Source: Apostichopus japonicus
Taxonomy: Eukaryota; Echinodermata; Holothuroidea; Aspidochirotida; Stichopodidae
Length of the DNA stretch: 64,000 bases
Reading direction: 5' to 3'
NCBI RefSeq assembly: GCF_037975245.1
Contig: NC_092578.1
Coordinates: 19,480,321-19,544,320 of the forward strand
Made by a program: the position numbers and the translations under genes. Position 1 is the first letter of the stretch. Each line of letters starts with the position of its first letter. Of this stretch, positions 11,701 to 21,734 are shown piece after piece. The notes beneath the pieces are model-generated. The model was given only the letters and a program-made list of their open reading frames with translations, did not search any database and was not told where the DNA came from.

Positions 11701-14700
11701 GGAAATTTGCATAACAAAGCACTTTGGATAACAGCTGATATGCCGAGATGATGTCACCCATGCAGAGGCAGGGAAGTGGTTGAGTGAGGGGTTGAGTGGG
11801 TGTGGGACCAGATTTCGTCTTATAATGGATACATTTATTCTATAACGGTGTAATACTAACCCATCACTGTCTTCTGCAGTAAAACACATAATTTCTTCTT
11901 CACCAGTAGTGGTCGGTGTCCACGTAGTATTTATGTAGTAGTCAGTCGACAGACCGTAAGGATAAGGGGCCAGATCAGATTTGATCATACCAGGAGGTGA
12001 AATTGTTGCTATTTCTATGATACTGTATATAGTGAAAAATCCACATAAAAAACGAGCAGTTATACAAACAGGTATATTGCTTGTTATGATTTTGGGTTAT
12101 AGTAAAAACACCAATGATCCCTTGGTACAAGAAGAATAACGTCTAATATAGAGGGTGCGTTCTAACTGTAGTGAAATTACGGCCTTCCTTACCGGGTTTG
12201 AACAGTAAACGCAACAGGGTGTTTTGGGTCGGTAGGAACATTAAATTTTCCGACATGCTGTGACCAAGAAGGTTCTACTACAGTAGAAACTCCTTGTTGT
12301 GACATTGACTATAAAAACCTGTCATATATAGGCCTACCTGTTTACCACATCCGTTTTAATTTAAAAGGATAAACCCCTTTCTGTTTTGTTTCATTTACCT
12401 GACATTCGTAGAACTGGCTCTAGTGACGATAACTTCATGGTAAGTGCTGCTTTGCGGTATACCTAAACACGAATCATGAGGCCGTGTGGGAGGAATAATA
12501 ACAGGCTTCTCACCACAAGAAGTTGGACTGGAATAAACATCCACCAGAAATTGCAAAGGGATAAAACTTAAAGCCTTATTGGATGTCGTATTCGCAAAAT
12601 CCATAATTTCAATGGAAACACCATATAGTCCGGTGGATGCACTTGCTGCGTCCCATGTGAGTTCACATCCATTCTGTAGAGGGGACAATGAGATATGAAC
12701 TCCTGTTCCATGAACTTCGCACTATACCGTACTGCACTGTTTGATTAATTCATTGATTCATTCTTCCATACGCTAATTTATGATTCATGCTTTCATATTG
12801 ATTCTTCTATTCATTGATTCATCTATCAATTGATTCATCTATTCATTGATTGATTGACTGGTTCGTCCATCCATACACAGACTTATAAACTGAATAATTG
12901 GAGGTACCAGAAGCAATTAAAAATGTTGTTTTAAATACATTTACCTTGCGAATCTACAACCGTTCTATGCTGTGACGTGACCCTATATAGCATGGTTTTT
13001 ACTTACACTATCGAGCACTGCTCCGGGTAAGGTAAAACAACCAGTTCCACAGTTAATTGCAAAGAAGCACCTCACATCGTCACCATCCGGGTCAGCCACT
13101 GCAAGTATTAATTAAAGTATGCACAAGTGTTAGGTATATAAACAATAGACTTGTTTCACTGGTATCAACAGGTATTATGCCACAGGTGCAGGAGATGGCC
13201 GATGGGAACGGGAGTCGTCATTGTGTTCCGAGAGTTCAGACCCTTTTTAATATAGTGATAGTTGAAGTTGGAGTTGTTTCAATCTAAGGGGTCTCCTACT
13301 GTTCCGTTGGTAATTTATAATGTATTACGAGAAAAAAGTTGTGTGCAATAAAACAAAGATCCATCAGAATGATAACAGGACATTTAAAGGTTTCGTAAAT
13401 GTATACCGTTTATGACTACGCCTATGTACCTATGTATGACGTAAATGACTCACAAATAATGATAATTAAAAAGAACAATTAATCTGATAAGAATTTATTA
13501 TTTCGAAAGTCTGCCATAGTCATCAGAGGTGGGAGTTGGAAATGAAGTGTTGGGAAGCAGTAAGGATTGAGATAATTTGGTTGGGTAACTGACCCTCTCC
13601 CCCCCCCGCCCACCCCCTCCCAAGTGGCTATAAGTAATCTATGTCATACCTGGTATTGTGATGGACTTCTGGCATTCTCTGTGATATCGTACAATAGGTA
13701 ATATGGTAGTAGTTGGGGAAGAGTTAATCAAGCCCGTGTCACTTCGAACTGTTAAATCAACGGAAGTCGTCAACGTCCAACGTGCATCGGCTCCATTCAA
13801 AAGAGTACTTATCCAGCAACAATTAGAAAACCTGAATAAATTTAATTAATAAAAATAAAGTTTAATATCATCGCTTTTATTTAAAGGAAAAATGGCTTTA
13901 CAAATTTTTTTTTTTTACTTCAATACAGCCTTCCTGTACATCTAAGTCAAAAGTGTAGTTTTAATTTTTTTTTGTTTTTTTGTCATATGAAACACTACAT
14001 TAAATAAACGTCTGAGATTTACCCTTCATTGTAAATGAGGATCTTTTGGTTTCTCAATAACTTAATTTCAGAAATAATTTCAGGTTTTTGTTACAGAGCT
14101 ATACTTTATAAGTTCTTCCCTCTATGGTGAGGCTTTTCAACAGAAGCTGTCCTTACCCCCTTTTTCTCTTTCTGCCCCTAATGTTGCCCACGTTTATCTC
14201 CTTTTTAGCCTCCAAGAATTTCTAGATACTTAATATGATAAATTAAACCTCATGAAAGGTTGTTATTACTGCCCCCAGATATGTCATAGAAGTACATTTT
14301 TTGTCTAATTAAACACCAATCGCTACCGGCTCAGTTATCTAACCGGCGGCGCTGAGGACTTTAACCCGACCGCAAAATACGAATTTGGCGCCTCGGAAAA
14401 AACCCGCACTTTTCGCGACCAAAGAATAGATCGGTGCATTCGATGTTGACGTTGAAATTTAATGGTTACAGGTGTATGTTTAACTCACCATATTTCAAAT
14501 GTAGGAATGTTAGGTTGGTACAAGGCTGAACTGACACCACTAGTCCAATCTTCCGCCTCACTAAAGTCCGTACAAACATAAGAGAGTTGCTGATTTAATC
14601 CAGAGCAGGAACATTGCAGCGATCCTTCTCCGGTTAACATATTCCCCTCAGCGATATCTTCATCGGTACAATAGTGACGACTTCCGGTACTGCGACGCCA

Positions 14701-15678
14701 TGACATTCGATAGGATATTTCAATCTAATGGAATATTGAAATAGAATATTTCAATCTAATGGAAGATTGAAATTATCGTTAACGTGCTTTTGTTTTGTAT
14801 AATTGGATGAAAATAGAGATATAGAGACACAGAAAACGTTTTTAAAAGTCGCATTGTGAACCGTTGTCAAGTTACATTGGAATTATATTATCTGAGTTAT
14901 GCCTTACATGTTTCTTGTCTATTCTTGTCTAAACTGTTTGGAATTAATTTTACAAAATAAATGAAAAATCATGATCATTAAAAGATAAGAGGGAGCAAGA
15001 GAGAGAGGGAGGTGTGAGAGAAAAGACATTCTTGCAAATCCTATAAACATTGAAGGTGATGGAAAGTTTGATGTTAGCAAATGTTGGTTAATATCGAGTT
15101 ATGAACCTGACATCACACATGTACCGTTACCTGTTGTGACTTCAGAGAAAGCAATGTACATATGCATGGGATTGATATATTCAGTAAAAACAACTTTACT
15201 GAAGTTAGTCAATTCCTCTTCTTGATTCTTCTTCTTTCAACTTTTGCAGCCGTAAAGTTGGATTACAGTTTCTTGTAGATTTCAACAAGAAGGAAATACC
15301 ATGTTGTCACTATACCAAACAGTACTATAAACCATTTAAACCAAACAAATACTAACAAACATACAAACAAGAGATTGCTGAGAATAATAAAACGTAAATC
15401 AGCAGATGAAACACTATGACGTTATATCTTCAAATTGAGTTCATTCAAAATTATGTATCTTAATGAAAAGGATTATTAATAGGCTTAGGTTTTATCCGTG
15501 ATGGAACAAGTGGTTACAGAATTTTTTTGATGTTCACAGGAAACTTGACTGAACATTTATGATCAAAGCCACTCAAGCCAGATTGACATATGCTTGTGTT
15601 ATCAAGAAGAACTGACATATTAAAGAAAAACTCAACTGTTTCAACTATGAACTTGTGAAAATTTGAAATATATTATAT

Positions 15679-15752
<74 letters not shown>

Positions 15753-15931
15753 TCCGGCTTGACAAATGTATATAATTCAAAAGAAAGTTACACATAGCCT
15801 ACCTGTGTAATGTTACTACTTGGATATGGGTTGACTGGCCGCCAAGTGATAATACCTCCCCTAAAATGAGATGCATCTATCTCACTAGAAAAGATGAACA
15901 AATTAGCTAGAAGAAAGTAAATTGGCTTCAT
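5789..15931 (-). CDS. ZP-domain type I membrane protein with N-terminal extracellular module and SbsA-like Ig domain
   Basis: Fifteen exons in gene order (minus strand): 15803-15931, 14489-14724, 13650-13831, 13007-13098, 12399/12404-12673, 12193-12308, 11861-12022, 11520-11560, 10517-10608, 10011-10275, 9551-9849, 8768-9156, 8096-8210, 6780-6957, 5789-5985. The product is about 920 aa. It starts with signal peptide MKPIYFLLANLFIFSSEIDA. Next comes a module opening ASHFRGGIITWRP, rich in Cys/Trp, with VADPDGDDVRCFFAINCGTG. Exons 9-10 (RVPLQDLHMELIYDQTVARP onward) resemble an Ig-like SbsA-type domain. The ZP-N half is in exon 11 (VLLCGPTSFQIDIPRQLVEA, LNSSLTECGTE). The ZP-C half is in exons 12-14 (ISCDYDR, CRATPSPNYEDSLVYEFI, VWIHCEVIVCD, SECHRGC). 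It is followed by RYRRS, matching the consensus furin site of ZP proteins, then TM segment VFTTALSVILIIMVMTLMTM and a short cytoplasmic tail. ZP proteins polymerise into extracellular filaments after cleavage. All phases agree except exon 5 to 6, which needs a GTCAGG donor at 12403 instead of the nearby GTAAAT. I know of no named orthologue. Confidence 0.88.
6132..6519. mobile_element. hAT-type MITE with 8-bp TSD
   Basis: GATACAGA occurs at 6132-6139 and 6512-6519, flanking a 372-bp element (6140-6511) in the last intron of the ZP gene. Its ends are short imperfect terminal inverted repeats, CAGTGGCGTAGGAA at the left and CAAGGGCGTAGGAA read inward from the right. The interior is G/C-homopolymer rich and has no open frame of note. 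An 8-bp duplication with CA-starting termini is the pattern of hAT-superfamily non-autonomous elements. Superfamily assignment is inferred from termini and TSD length only. Confidence 0.7.
6958..8095. other. ZP-gene intron 13, no feature
   Basis: AT-rich intron between exon 14 (6780-6957) and exon 13 (8096-8210) of the ZP gene. I see no exon or repeat that I can name. Confidence 0.6.
8211..8767. other. ZP-gene intron 12, no feature
   Basis: Intron between the two halves of the ZP-C coding region. AT-rich, without recognisable elements. Confidence 0.6.
9366..9583 (-). repeat. Triplicated exon 11 end with 5' splice site (ZP gene)
   Basis: The motif GGTACCACATTCGGTAAGTG occurs near 9370, 9467 and 9560 (plus strand), with spacings of 97 and 93 bp. 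On the gene strand each copy is the end of exon 11 (CTCACTTACCGAATGTGGTACCGA). Copy 1 ends in donor GTAAGT (exon end 9551) and copy 2 in donor GTAAGG (exon end 9458). Copy 3 has lost the donor. Copies 1 and 2 are exactly 93 bp apart and the frame between them is open, so either donor keeps frame. Using the second would add 31 residues and repeat LNSSLTECGTEYT. Confidence 0.85.
10637..10965. repeat. 64-65 bp minisatellite, about 5 copies
   Basis: Units contain GAGCAGCAACC, TTTCAGGAATC and AAATACCTGT, with GAGCAGCAAC at 10701, 10765, 10829 and 10894. The array lies in intron 8 of the ZP gene, immediately upstream of exon 9. Copies differ by point changes. Confidence 0.85.
11639..11662. repeat. 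(AT)n microsatellite
   Basis: Dinucleotide AT run in ZP-gene intron 7. Confidence 0.95.
13832..14488. other. ZP-gene intron 2, no gene
   Basis: AT-rich intron with T runs at 13907-13916 and near 13966. A GC-richer patch at about 14320-14420 stands out in composition and may be a degenerate repeat, but I cannot classify it. Confidence 0.5.
14725..15802. other. ZP-gene intron 1
   Basis: First intron of the ZP gene. It holds a short duplication of the acceptor area (TTTCAATCTAATGGA twice, 14717-14763) and a long (AT)n tract. No other element is visible. Confidence 0.6.
15668..15750. repeat. Long (AT)n microsatellite
   Basis: About 80 bp of nearly pure AT, slightly interrupted at its left end, 50 bp downstream (in gene sense) of ZP-gene exon 1. 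Confidence 0.97.
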
Positions 15932-16002
15932 TTTTACTTCCTCTCTTTCAATCTTAACCGGGTTTTCTGTTAAACAGCTGGTTGTCGACTAACCCTTAGA
16001 TG

Positions 16003-16020
16003 AGGTTTTATTATAAAGGC
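16003..16020 (-). promoter_or_regulatory. Possible TATA box of the ZP gene
   Basis: On the minus strand TTTATAATAAAA lies about 75-85 bp upstream of the ATG at 15931, a suitable place for a TATA-driven core promoter with a short 5' UTR. AT-rich surroundings make this weak evidence. Confidence 0.35.
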
Positions 16021-16744
16021 TCTTAGTATTTATACAATTCAACGATCTCAATTGTTGAAATATAGCCTTACGACATGTTTATATAGAGGGCGGTCAGACT
16101 CCACTCTAGGACAATTTGTTACCTGCGATTATGTACAGTATACAGCCTTATTTCGTAGATTACCAATGACATGTATAAATTTCATTCTGACAATCCCGGA
16201 TTTTCACAGAATTTTATTGATAAGGCTTTTATCTGATTAACCTTCTTTAGAAAGATGACGTATAAGGCATTTTCAAGTATTGTTCAAGTCCTATATATTC
16301 TACATGCATGCAACGAATGCTAGCACGTGATAACAAAAGGAAGGAAGAAATGTCATCCAGTATGGTACTGAATGGATAATCACCCCTAGTGAGTCATGAG
16401 CACGAATCCATGTCTACGCAGTATGTACAACATGTTATAGAGCAATGGTAACCCCCCACCCCCACCCCACCCCACGCCGTCTTGTCTGGAAAGTGATCGG
16501 TATTATAAAAATCTCGGGTAGCTACGCGAAATATGTTTCGGGATTAAATTACCCAGCATGCCCTCTCCCTACCACCGTATCCCATCTTCACTCTTAATGT
16601 GTTATGCCAAGAGAATTGCCCGGGCCGGTGCATTGGTCCTTATAAATATGCAACCATATTTAAAATATATTAGATAATTAGGTTACCCAACTTACCCGCC
16701 CCCCCAAGATTCAACTTTTGTTCATTTCATTTCCCACTGTCCAC

Positions 16745-18718
16745 TTACCCACCCCCCCCCCACCCAACTTCTATCAACGTCATTTCTGATTTTGTTCTTC
16801 TGTATCAGTTTTACGCCAGGGATGTGAACTATATAGGTGGCATTACATCTACCTCCTAAAACATATTAACATACTTAGAGAATAAGCCCACCTTTACCCC
16901 CCCCCCCCACCAAACTACTATCAACGTCATTTCTGATTTTGTTCTTCTGTATCAGTTTTACGCCAGGGATGTGAACTATATAGGTGGCATTACATCTACC
17001 TCCTAAAACATATTAACATATTTAGAGAATAAGCCCACCTCTACCCAGCCCCCCCCCCCACCCAACTACTATCAACGTCATTTCTGATTTTATTTTTCTG
17101 TATCAGTTTTACGCCAGGGATGTGAACTATATAGGTGGCATTACATCTACCTCCTAAAACATATTAACATACTTAGAGAATAAGCCCACCTCTACCCAGC
17201 CCCCCCCCCCACCCAACTACTATCAACGTCATTTCTGATTTTATTTTTCTGTATCAGTTTTACGCCAGGGATGTGAACTATATAGGTGGCATTACATCTA
17301 CCTCCTAAAACATATTAACATACTTAGAGAATAAGCCCACCTCTACCCAGCCCCCCCCCCCCACCCAACTACTATCAACGTCATTTCTGATTTTGTTCTT
17401 CTGTATCATTTTTACGCCAGGGATGTGAACTATATAGTTGGCATTACATCTACCTCCAAAAACACATGAACATACTTAGAGAATAAGCCCACCTCTACCC
17501 AGCCCCCCCCCCCCACCCAACTACTATCAACGTCATTTCTGATTTTGTTCTTCTGTATCAGTTTTACGCCAGGGATGTGAACTATATAGGTGGCATTACA
17601 TCTACCTCCTAAAACATATTAACATATTTAGAGAATAAGCCCACCTCTACCCAGCCCCCCCCCCACCCAACTACTATCAACGTCATTTCTGATTTTATTT
17701 TTCTGTATCAGTTTTACGCCAGGGATGTGAACTATATAGGTGGCATTACATCTACCTCCTAAAACATATTAACATACTTAGAGAATAAGCCCACCTCTAC
17801 CCAGCCCCCCCCCCACCCAACTACTATCAACGTCATTTCTGAGTTTATTTTTCTGTATCAGTTTTACGCCAGGGATGTGAACTATATAGGTGGCATTACA
17901 TCTACCTCCTAAAACATATTAACATACTTAGAGAATAAGCCCACCTCTACCCAGCCCCCCCCCCCACCCAACTACTATCAACGTCATTTCTGATTTTGTT
18001 CTTCTGTATCATTTTTACGCCAGGGATGTGAACTATATAGTTGGCATTACATCTACCTCCTAAAACATATTAACATACTTAGAGAATAAGCCCACCTCTA
18101 CCCAGCCCCCCCCCCACCCAACTACTATCAACGTCATTTCTGATTTTATTTTTCTGTATCAGTTTTACGCCAGGGATGTGAACTATATAGGTGGCATTAC
18201 ATCTACCTCCTAAAACATATTAACATACTTAGAGAATAAGCCCACCTCTACCCAGCCCCCTCACCCATGCAACTACTATCAACGTCATTTCTGATTTTAT
18301 TTTTCTGTATCAGTTTTACGCCAGGGATGTGAACTATATAGGTGGCATTACATCTACCTCCTAAAACATATTAACATACTTAGAGAATAAGCCCACCTCT
18401 ACCCAGCCCCCTCACCCATGCAACTACTATCAACGTCATTTCTGATTTTATTTTTCTGTATCAGTTTTACGCCAGGGATGTGAACTATATAGGTGGCATT
18501 ACATCTACCTCCTAAAACATATTAACATACTTAGAGAATAAGCCCACCTTTACCCCCCCCCCCCCCACCCAACTACTATCAATGTCATTTCTGATTTTAT
18601 TTTTCTGTATCAGTTTTACGCCAGGGATGTGAACTATATAGGTGGCATTACATCTACCTCCTAAAACATATTAACATACTTAGAGAATAAGCCCACCTCT
18701 ACCCAGCCCCCCCCCCAC
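16745..18718. repeat. 150-bp tandem array, about 13 copies, each with a variable poly-C tract
   Basis: The motif ACGCCAGGGATGTGAACTAT recurs 13 times at about 150-bp spacing (for example near 16813, 16961, 17111, 17262, 17413, 17566, 18318, 18618). Units are nearly identical, and most variation is in the length of a C run (about 8-14) and in TTCTT/ATTTT. Two adjacent units share CCCCCTCACCCATGC in place of the pure C run. The array starts about 0.8 kb upstream of the ZP-gene start codon. No open reading frame of interest. Confidence 0.95.
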
Positions 18719-20288
18719 GCCCCCCCCATCAAAATGTCTCTTTTTCTTTTGTTTCTGTGTTGTCTTAAATATATTACTAAGATTAATACGCACGTGACGT
18801 TTGCATATGAGATTACCTTAAAGATAATAAATCTTATCTCTCCTCTTAATTTAATCTGATTACCAATTAATGATAGAGTGTCCGGGTGCTCTATTTGGTT
18901 ATTTACAGGTATATTGTTCAGATTCATCCCTTGTGGTAAGTCTGTTCACGAACAATGATTATGACAAACAGGCACACTTTTGTTTAAACATTGCAACGAT
19001 ATCTACTGTGAAACGGCAGTCATTATTTACATTACAAAATAAACCGGACCTTTTTAAATAAGTTAATATATAGTCTCTGTCCAACAAGGGGTCTTCCCTT
19101 TTGCAAAGTATTTTCATGTGTAAGTCTTTAGAATGACGTTCGTGTTTGACGTTTTAGTCTAAACTTTAATGTGTCAACATTGTGTAAAGGTTCACGTGTT
19201 AGCGAGTTTGCAAGGTAGGCAAGGCAAGGTCATCGACTACACCCCTGGCCTAGTCGTTTTGCCAAGAAATGTCAAAACAAGGCCTGTATAACTTGACGTA
19301 CCACACAGGCGTTGATCCAAGGGGTACATGTCTTCCATTTCACCCCCCCCCCTTCCCAATAAAAAAATAATAGTGCATACTTTATTTGTAGAACTTTTCG
19401 TGTAGGCCTCATTATATATTGATAGCCTAAATATACCTATCGATACAGCATTTCACGTCTAAAATTGTATTGTGTTCTGTATCCTTATATATACTTATAT
19501 AATATCATTAAAGGGAGGGGGGGCAGAGGGGGGGGGGGAGATATTTTTGAATAATTGAAGGTCCTTTGATGTGATCTGGTGCAATGTTTTGCCAGTTTCA
19601 ACATGATCATATGATACCATATTATCAACAGATTTTGTTTCCGGTTTGAAATTCTTTTACATGTTCTTGTACATATTATATCAGAAAGACAAACATAGTG
19701 CTCTTTTACAATTTTTCCCTTAGGATGATTCTTGTTTTTTTTTGTCCAATGTCTGGACTTTAATACATTTGACGAACTTAACTGATGGACAATATAAACT
19801 TTCATATTTTGTAAGACAGCCAGATGTGCAGTGGCCTAAAAACAAATATCGTTATCGCAGTGTATTATAACAGTGTAATAATTATTTATAGGAAGCGCGT
19901 ATCACATACGATTGATAGGTTAGCTTTATAACAAGCTGTTCGTGCAACAACTTTTGACGAATCATAAAGGATGAGAACGAACGTTGTCGACGTCGTTGTG
20001 CATACGGTTCTTGACAGTCCATCGAGTGCGGTTAGGTAGGCAATATGTATTTTATTACGCAGCGGCCAACTGTAGGCTTGTAATAGGCTATAGGCTAAAT
20101 TTAGCTAATTGCAAACTAAGTAAGTACCTGAATCAGTAGGCCTGAATGTTACTACGATTATAATCGAGTTAACAGAGCTGACGAGTATTCAAGATCAAAA
20201 GAGCACTGACAAAATACCATGCTAAAAAAACAACAGTTTTGAACATTTTTTCAACACTGAAAGCTCCCCCTGCCCCCCCCCCCCGGCT
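18719..20288. other. Intergenic region, no gene seen
   Basis: AT-rich spacer between the 150-bp array and the inverted repeat upstream of WDR75. It holds C/G homopolymer tracts near 19340, 19514 and 20272. Open frames here are short and show no protein features. Confidence 0.5.
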
Positions 20289-20381
20289 GCGAATTTTTTT
20301 CCCCTGAACCTTTCGGGCAGTGTACGTGGAGTTCAGCCAATCAGAGCGAGGCTGTGTTGATGACGTACTACTCAGTAAAGA

Positions 20382-20458
20382 TGGTCAGTCGGGTAAATGC
20401 GTTGCTTCAATAACATAAGGTGGAAAACGAAAGACCGCGAGTTCGAGCCCCCGTGTGG
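20382..20458 (+). repeat. Degenerate tRNA-like / SINE-head fragment
   Basis: TGGTCAGTCGGGTAAATGCG resembles a tRNA D-arm/A-box with one base missing. GCGAGTTCGAGCCCCC, 50 nt on, resembles a T-arm/B-box. No intact cloverleaf could be folded by eye, so this is called a tRNA-derived relic and not a tRNA gene. Confidence 0.4.
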
Positions 20459-20865
20459 ATTTTCCCCCCACTTTTTCTCATGTCCAAGTAGTTATGTCCA
20501 AGTATTATATCGATATTATAAGTTATGTCATGGTTTTAGTGCATGGTCATCTTATATATGAAACTAAGATAGTGTGGTGAATATATATATAGTTTCTTTT
20601 GTTTATTTTCCTTCTAGATCTTATTAGAGGGAAAACTCAGCCCCAAAATGTGGTACATCCGTTTTAGGAAAGTTTATCCTAATTTAAAGGCAGATGACTG
20701 GCTAGAATAAAAGACAAGGGAAACAGATATTCATTCTGGAGCAATTAAAAAGAGAGGATTTATTGCATAATAAAACAAGGGCAGTACTTGCACTCTTATT
20801 TACATTATTCGCTCATCAGTTAACAACAAATATTTGGCAGTTTCCACAATAAACCGTTCATTACT

Positions 20866-20927
20866 GGACCTCGTCTCTCACAAGGAGGTGCTATAGGAAA
20901 AGTTATTTTCCTATAGCACCGAGGTCC
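20866..20927. repeat. Perfect hairpin
   Basis: GGTGCTATAGGAAAA (20887-20901) and its exact reverse complement (20906-20920) are separated by 4 nt. An outer pair GGACCTCG/CGAGGTCC closes the structure. It lies inside the spacer of the larger inverted repeat, suggesting a nested fold-back element. Confidence 0.85.
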
Positions 20928-21320
20928 GATTGCAATTTTTATTAGTAATAGCTACCGTGGCCTCTAGTCTAGCTAGATCATAAAATTTCCTAATGCTGTA
21001 GGCCTACTGTCACTGTGTACAAATATTGCTGTGTAGATGTGTGTAAACTGTACGTACGTAACATACTACTGTACCAGTACTACAGTACTGAGTACCGTGT
21101 CATGTCAATCTGAAGACATTGTAAATTTGCACAACAGACAGCGATCATACATCGCCGTTTTTCAACAAAGAAACCGATGCAAACGTCACGTAAGTTGTGG
21201 ACAATGATTCAGTATAATGTTATTATTGCAAGGCCTTTATACCTTAATACTTTCTGCTGTTGTACAACAATTATGTTGACTTATCGAATGCGATTTTCCC
21301 ACTTCAACATTTGGTACGCA

Positions 21321-21375
21321 CGCCGCCATCTTAACTGTAGTACGTCATCAACACAGCCTCGCTCTGATTGGCTAA
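21321..21375 (+). promoter_or_regulatory. Candidate WDR75 promoter motifs
   Basis: The right arm of the inverted repeat contains CGCCGCCATCTTAAC (like a YY1 site), TACGTCATCA (CRE-like) and CTGATTGGCT (inverted CCAAT box) within 55 bp, 360-415 bp upstream of the WDR75 ATG. YY1-type CCGCCATNTT motifs are common at housekeeping promoters, which is established knowledge. Use here is inference; no TATA box was seen. Confidence 0.4.
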
Positions 21376-21734
21376 ACTCCACGTACACTTCCCGAAAGGT
21401 TCAGGAAAAAGAAATTCGCCCCCTGGCTACGTCCCTGTGTCCATATGGTACTGTTCAAAACTGTATATGCTCATGTGGGCGAAGGTTTGCCCTCTTCGGC
21501 AATTTCCCTATTAGTAAAGAAGGTAAAGGAACCGACAGCATAAGGTCAAGTCATGTAAACTGAAATTTGGTTTCCCAGTTTTGATGCCAACACATGAGCA
21601 GTGTTATTCCAGGGAGTTCATGGTTATTCGTTTCATGACAATTTCACTGATTCAATACATACAGGTAACAATTGTGTTGCACGGGTCTAATGAGTGTTGT
21701 AGTAGTTTTCAGCGTTTCTCCACGCATTTGCAAC

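Larger units (their letters stand above)
20289..21420. repeat. Inverted repeat, about 95-bp arms, 1-kb spacer
   Basis: The left arm 20289-20384 and the right arm 21326-21420 are reverse complements at roughly 90% identity, judged by eye. Both carry CCTTTCGGG, TGTACGTGGAGTT, AGCCAATCAGAGCGAGGCTG and TTGATGACGTACTAC. The right arm continues outward to a GCCAGGGGGCG end resembling transposon termini, but the left end does not match it, so a complete element and TSD could not be defined. The right arm lies 315-410 bp before the WDR75 start codon. Confidence 0.8.

Noticed and set aside
14320-14420. tRNA or coding exon in a GC-rich patch
   Set aside because: No cloverleaf or phase-compatible exon borders; composition only.
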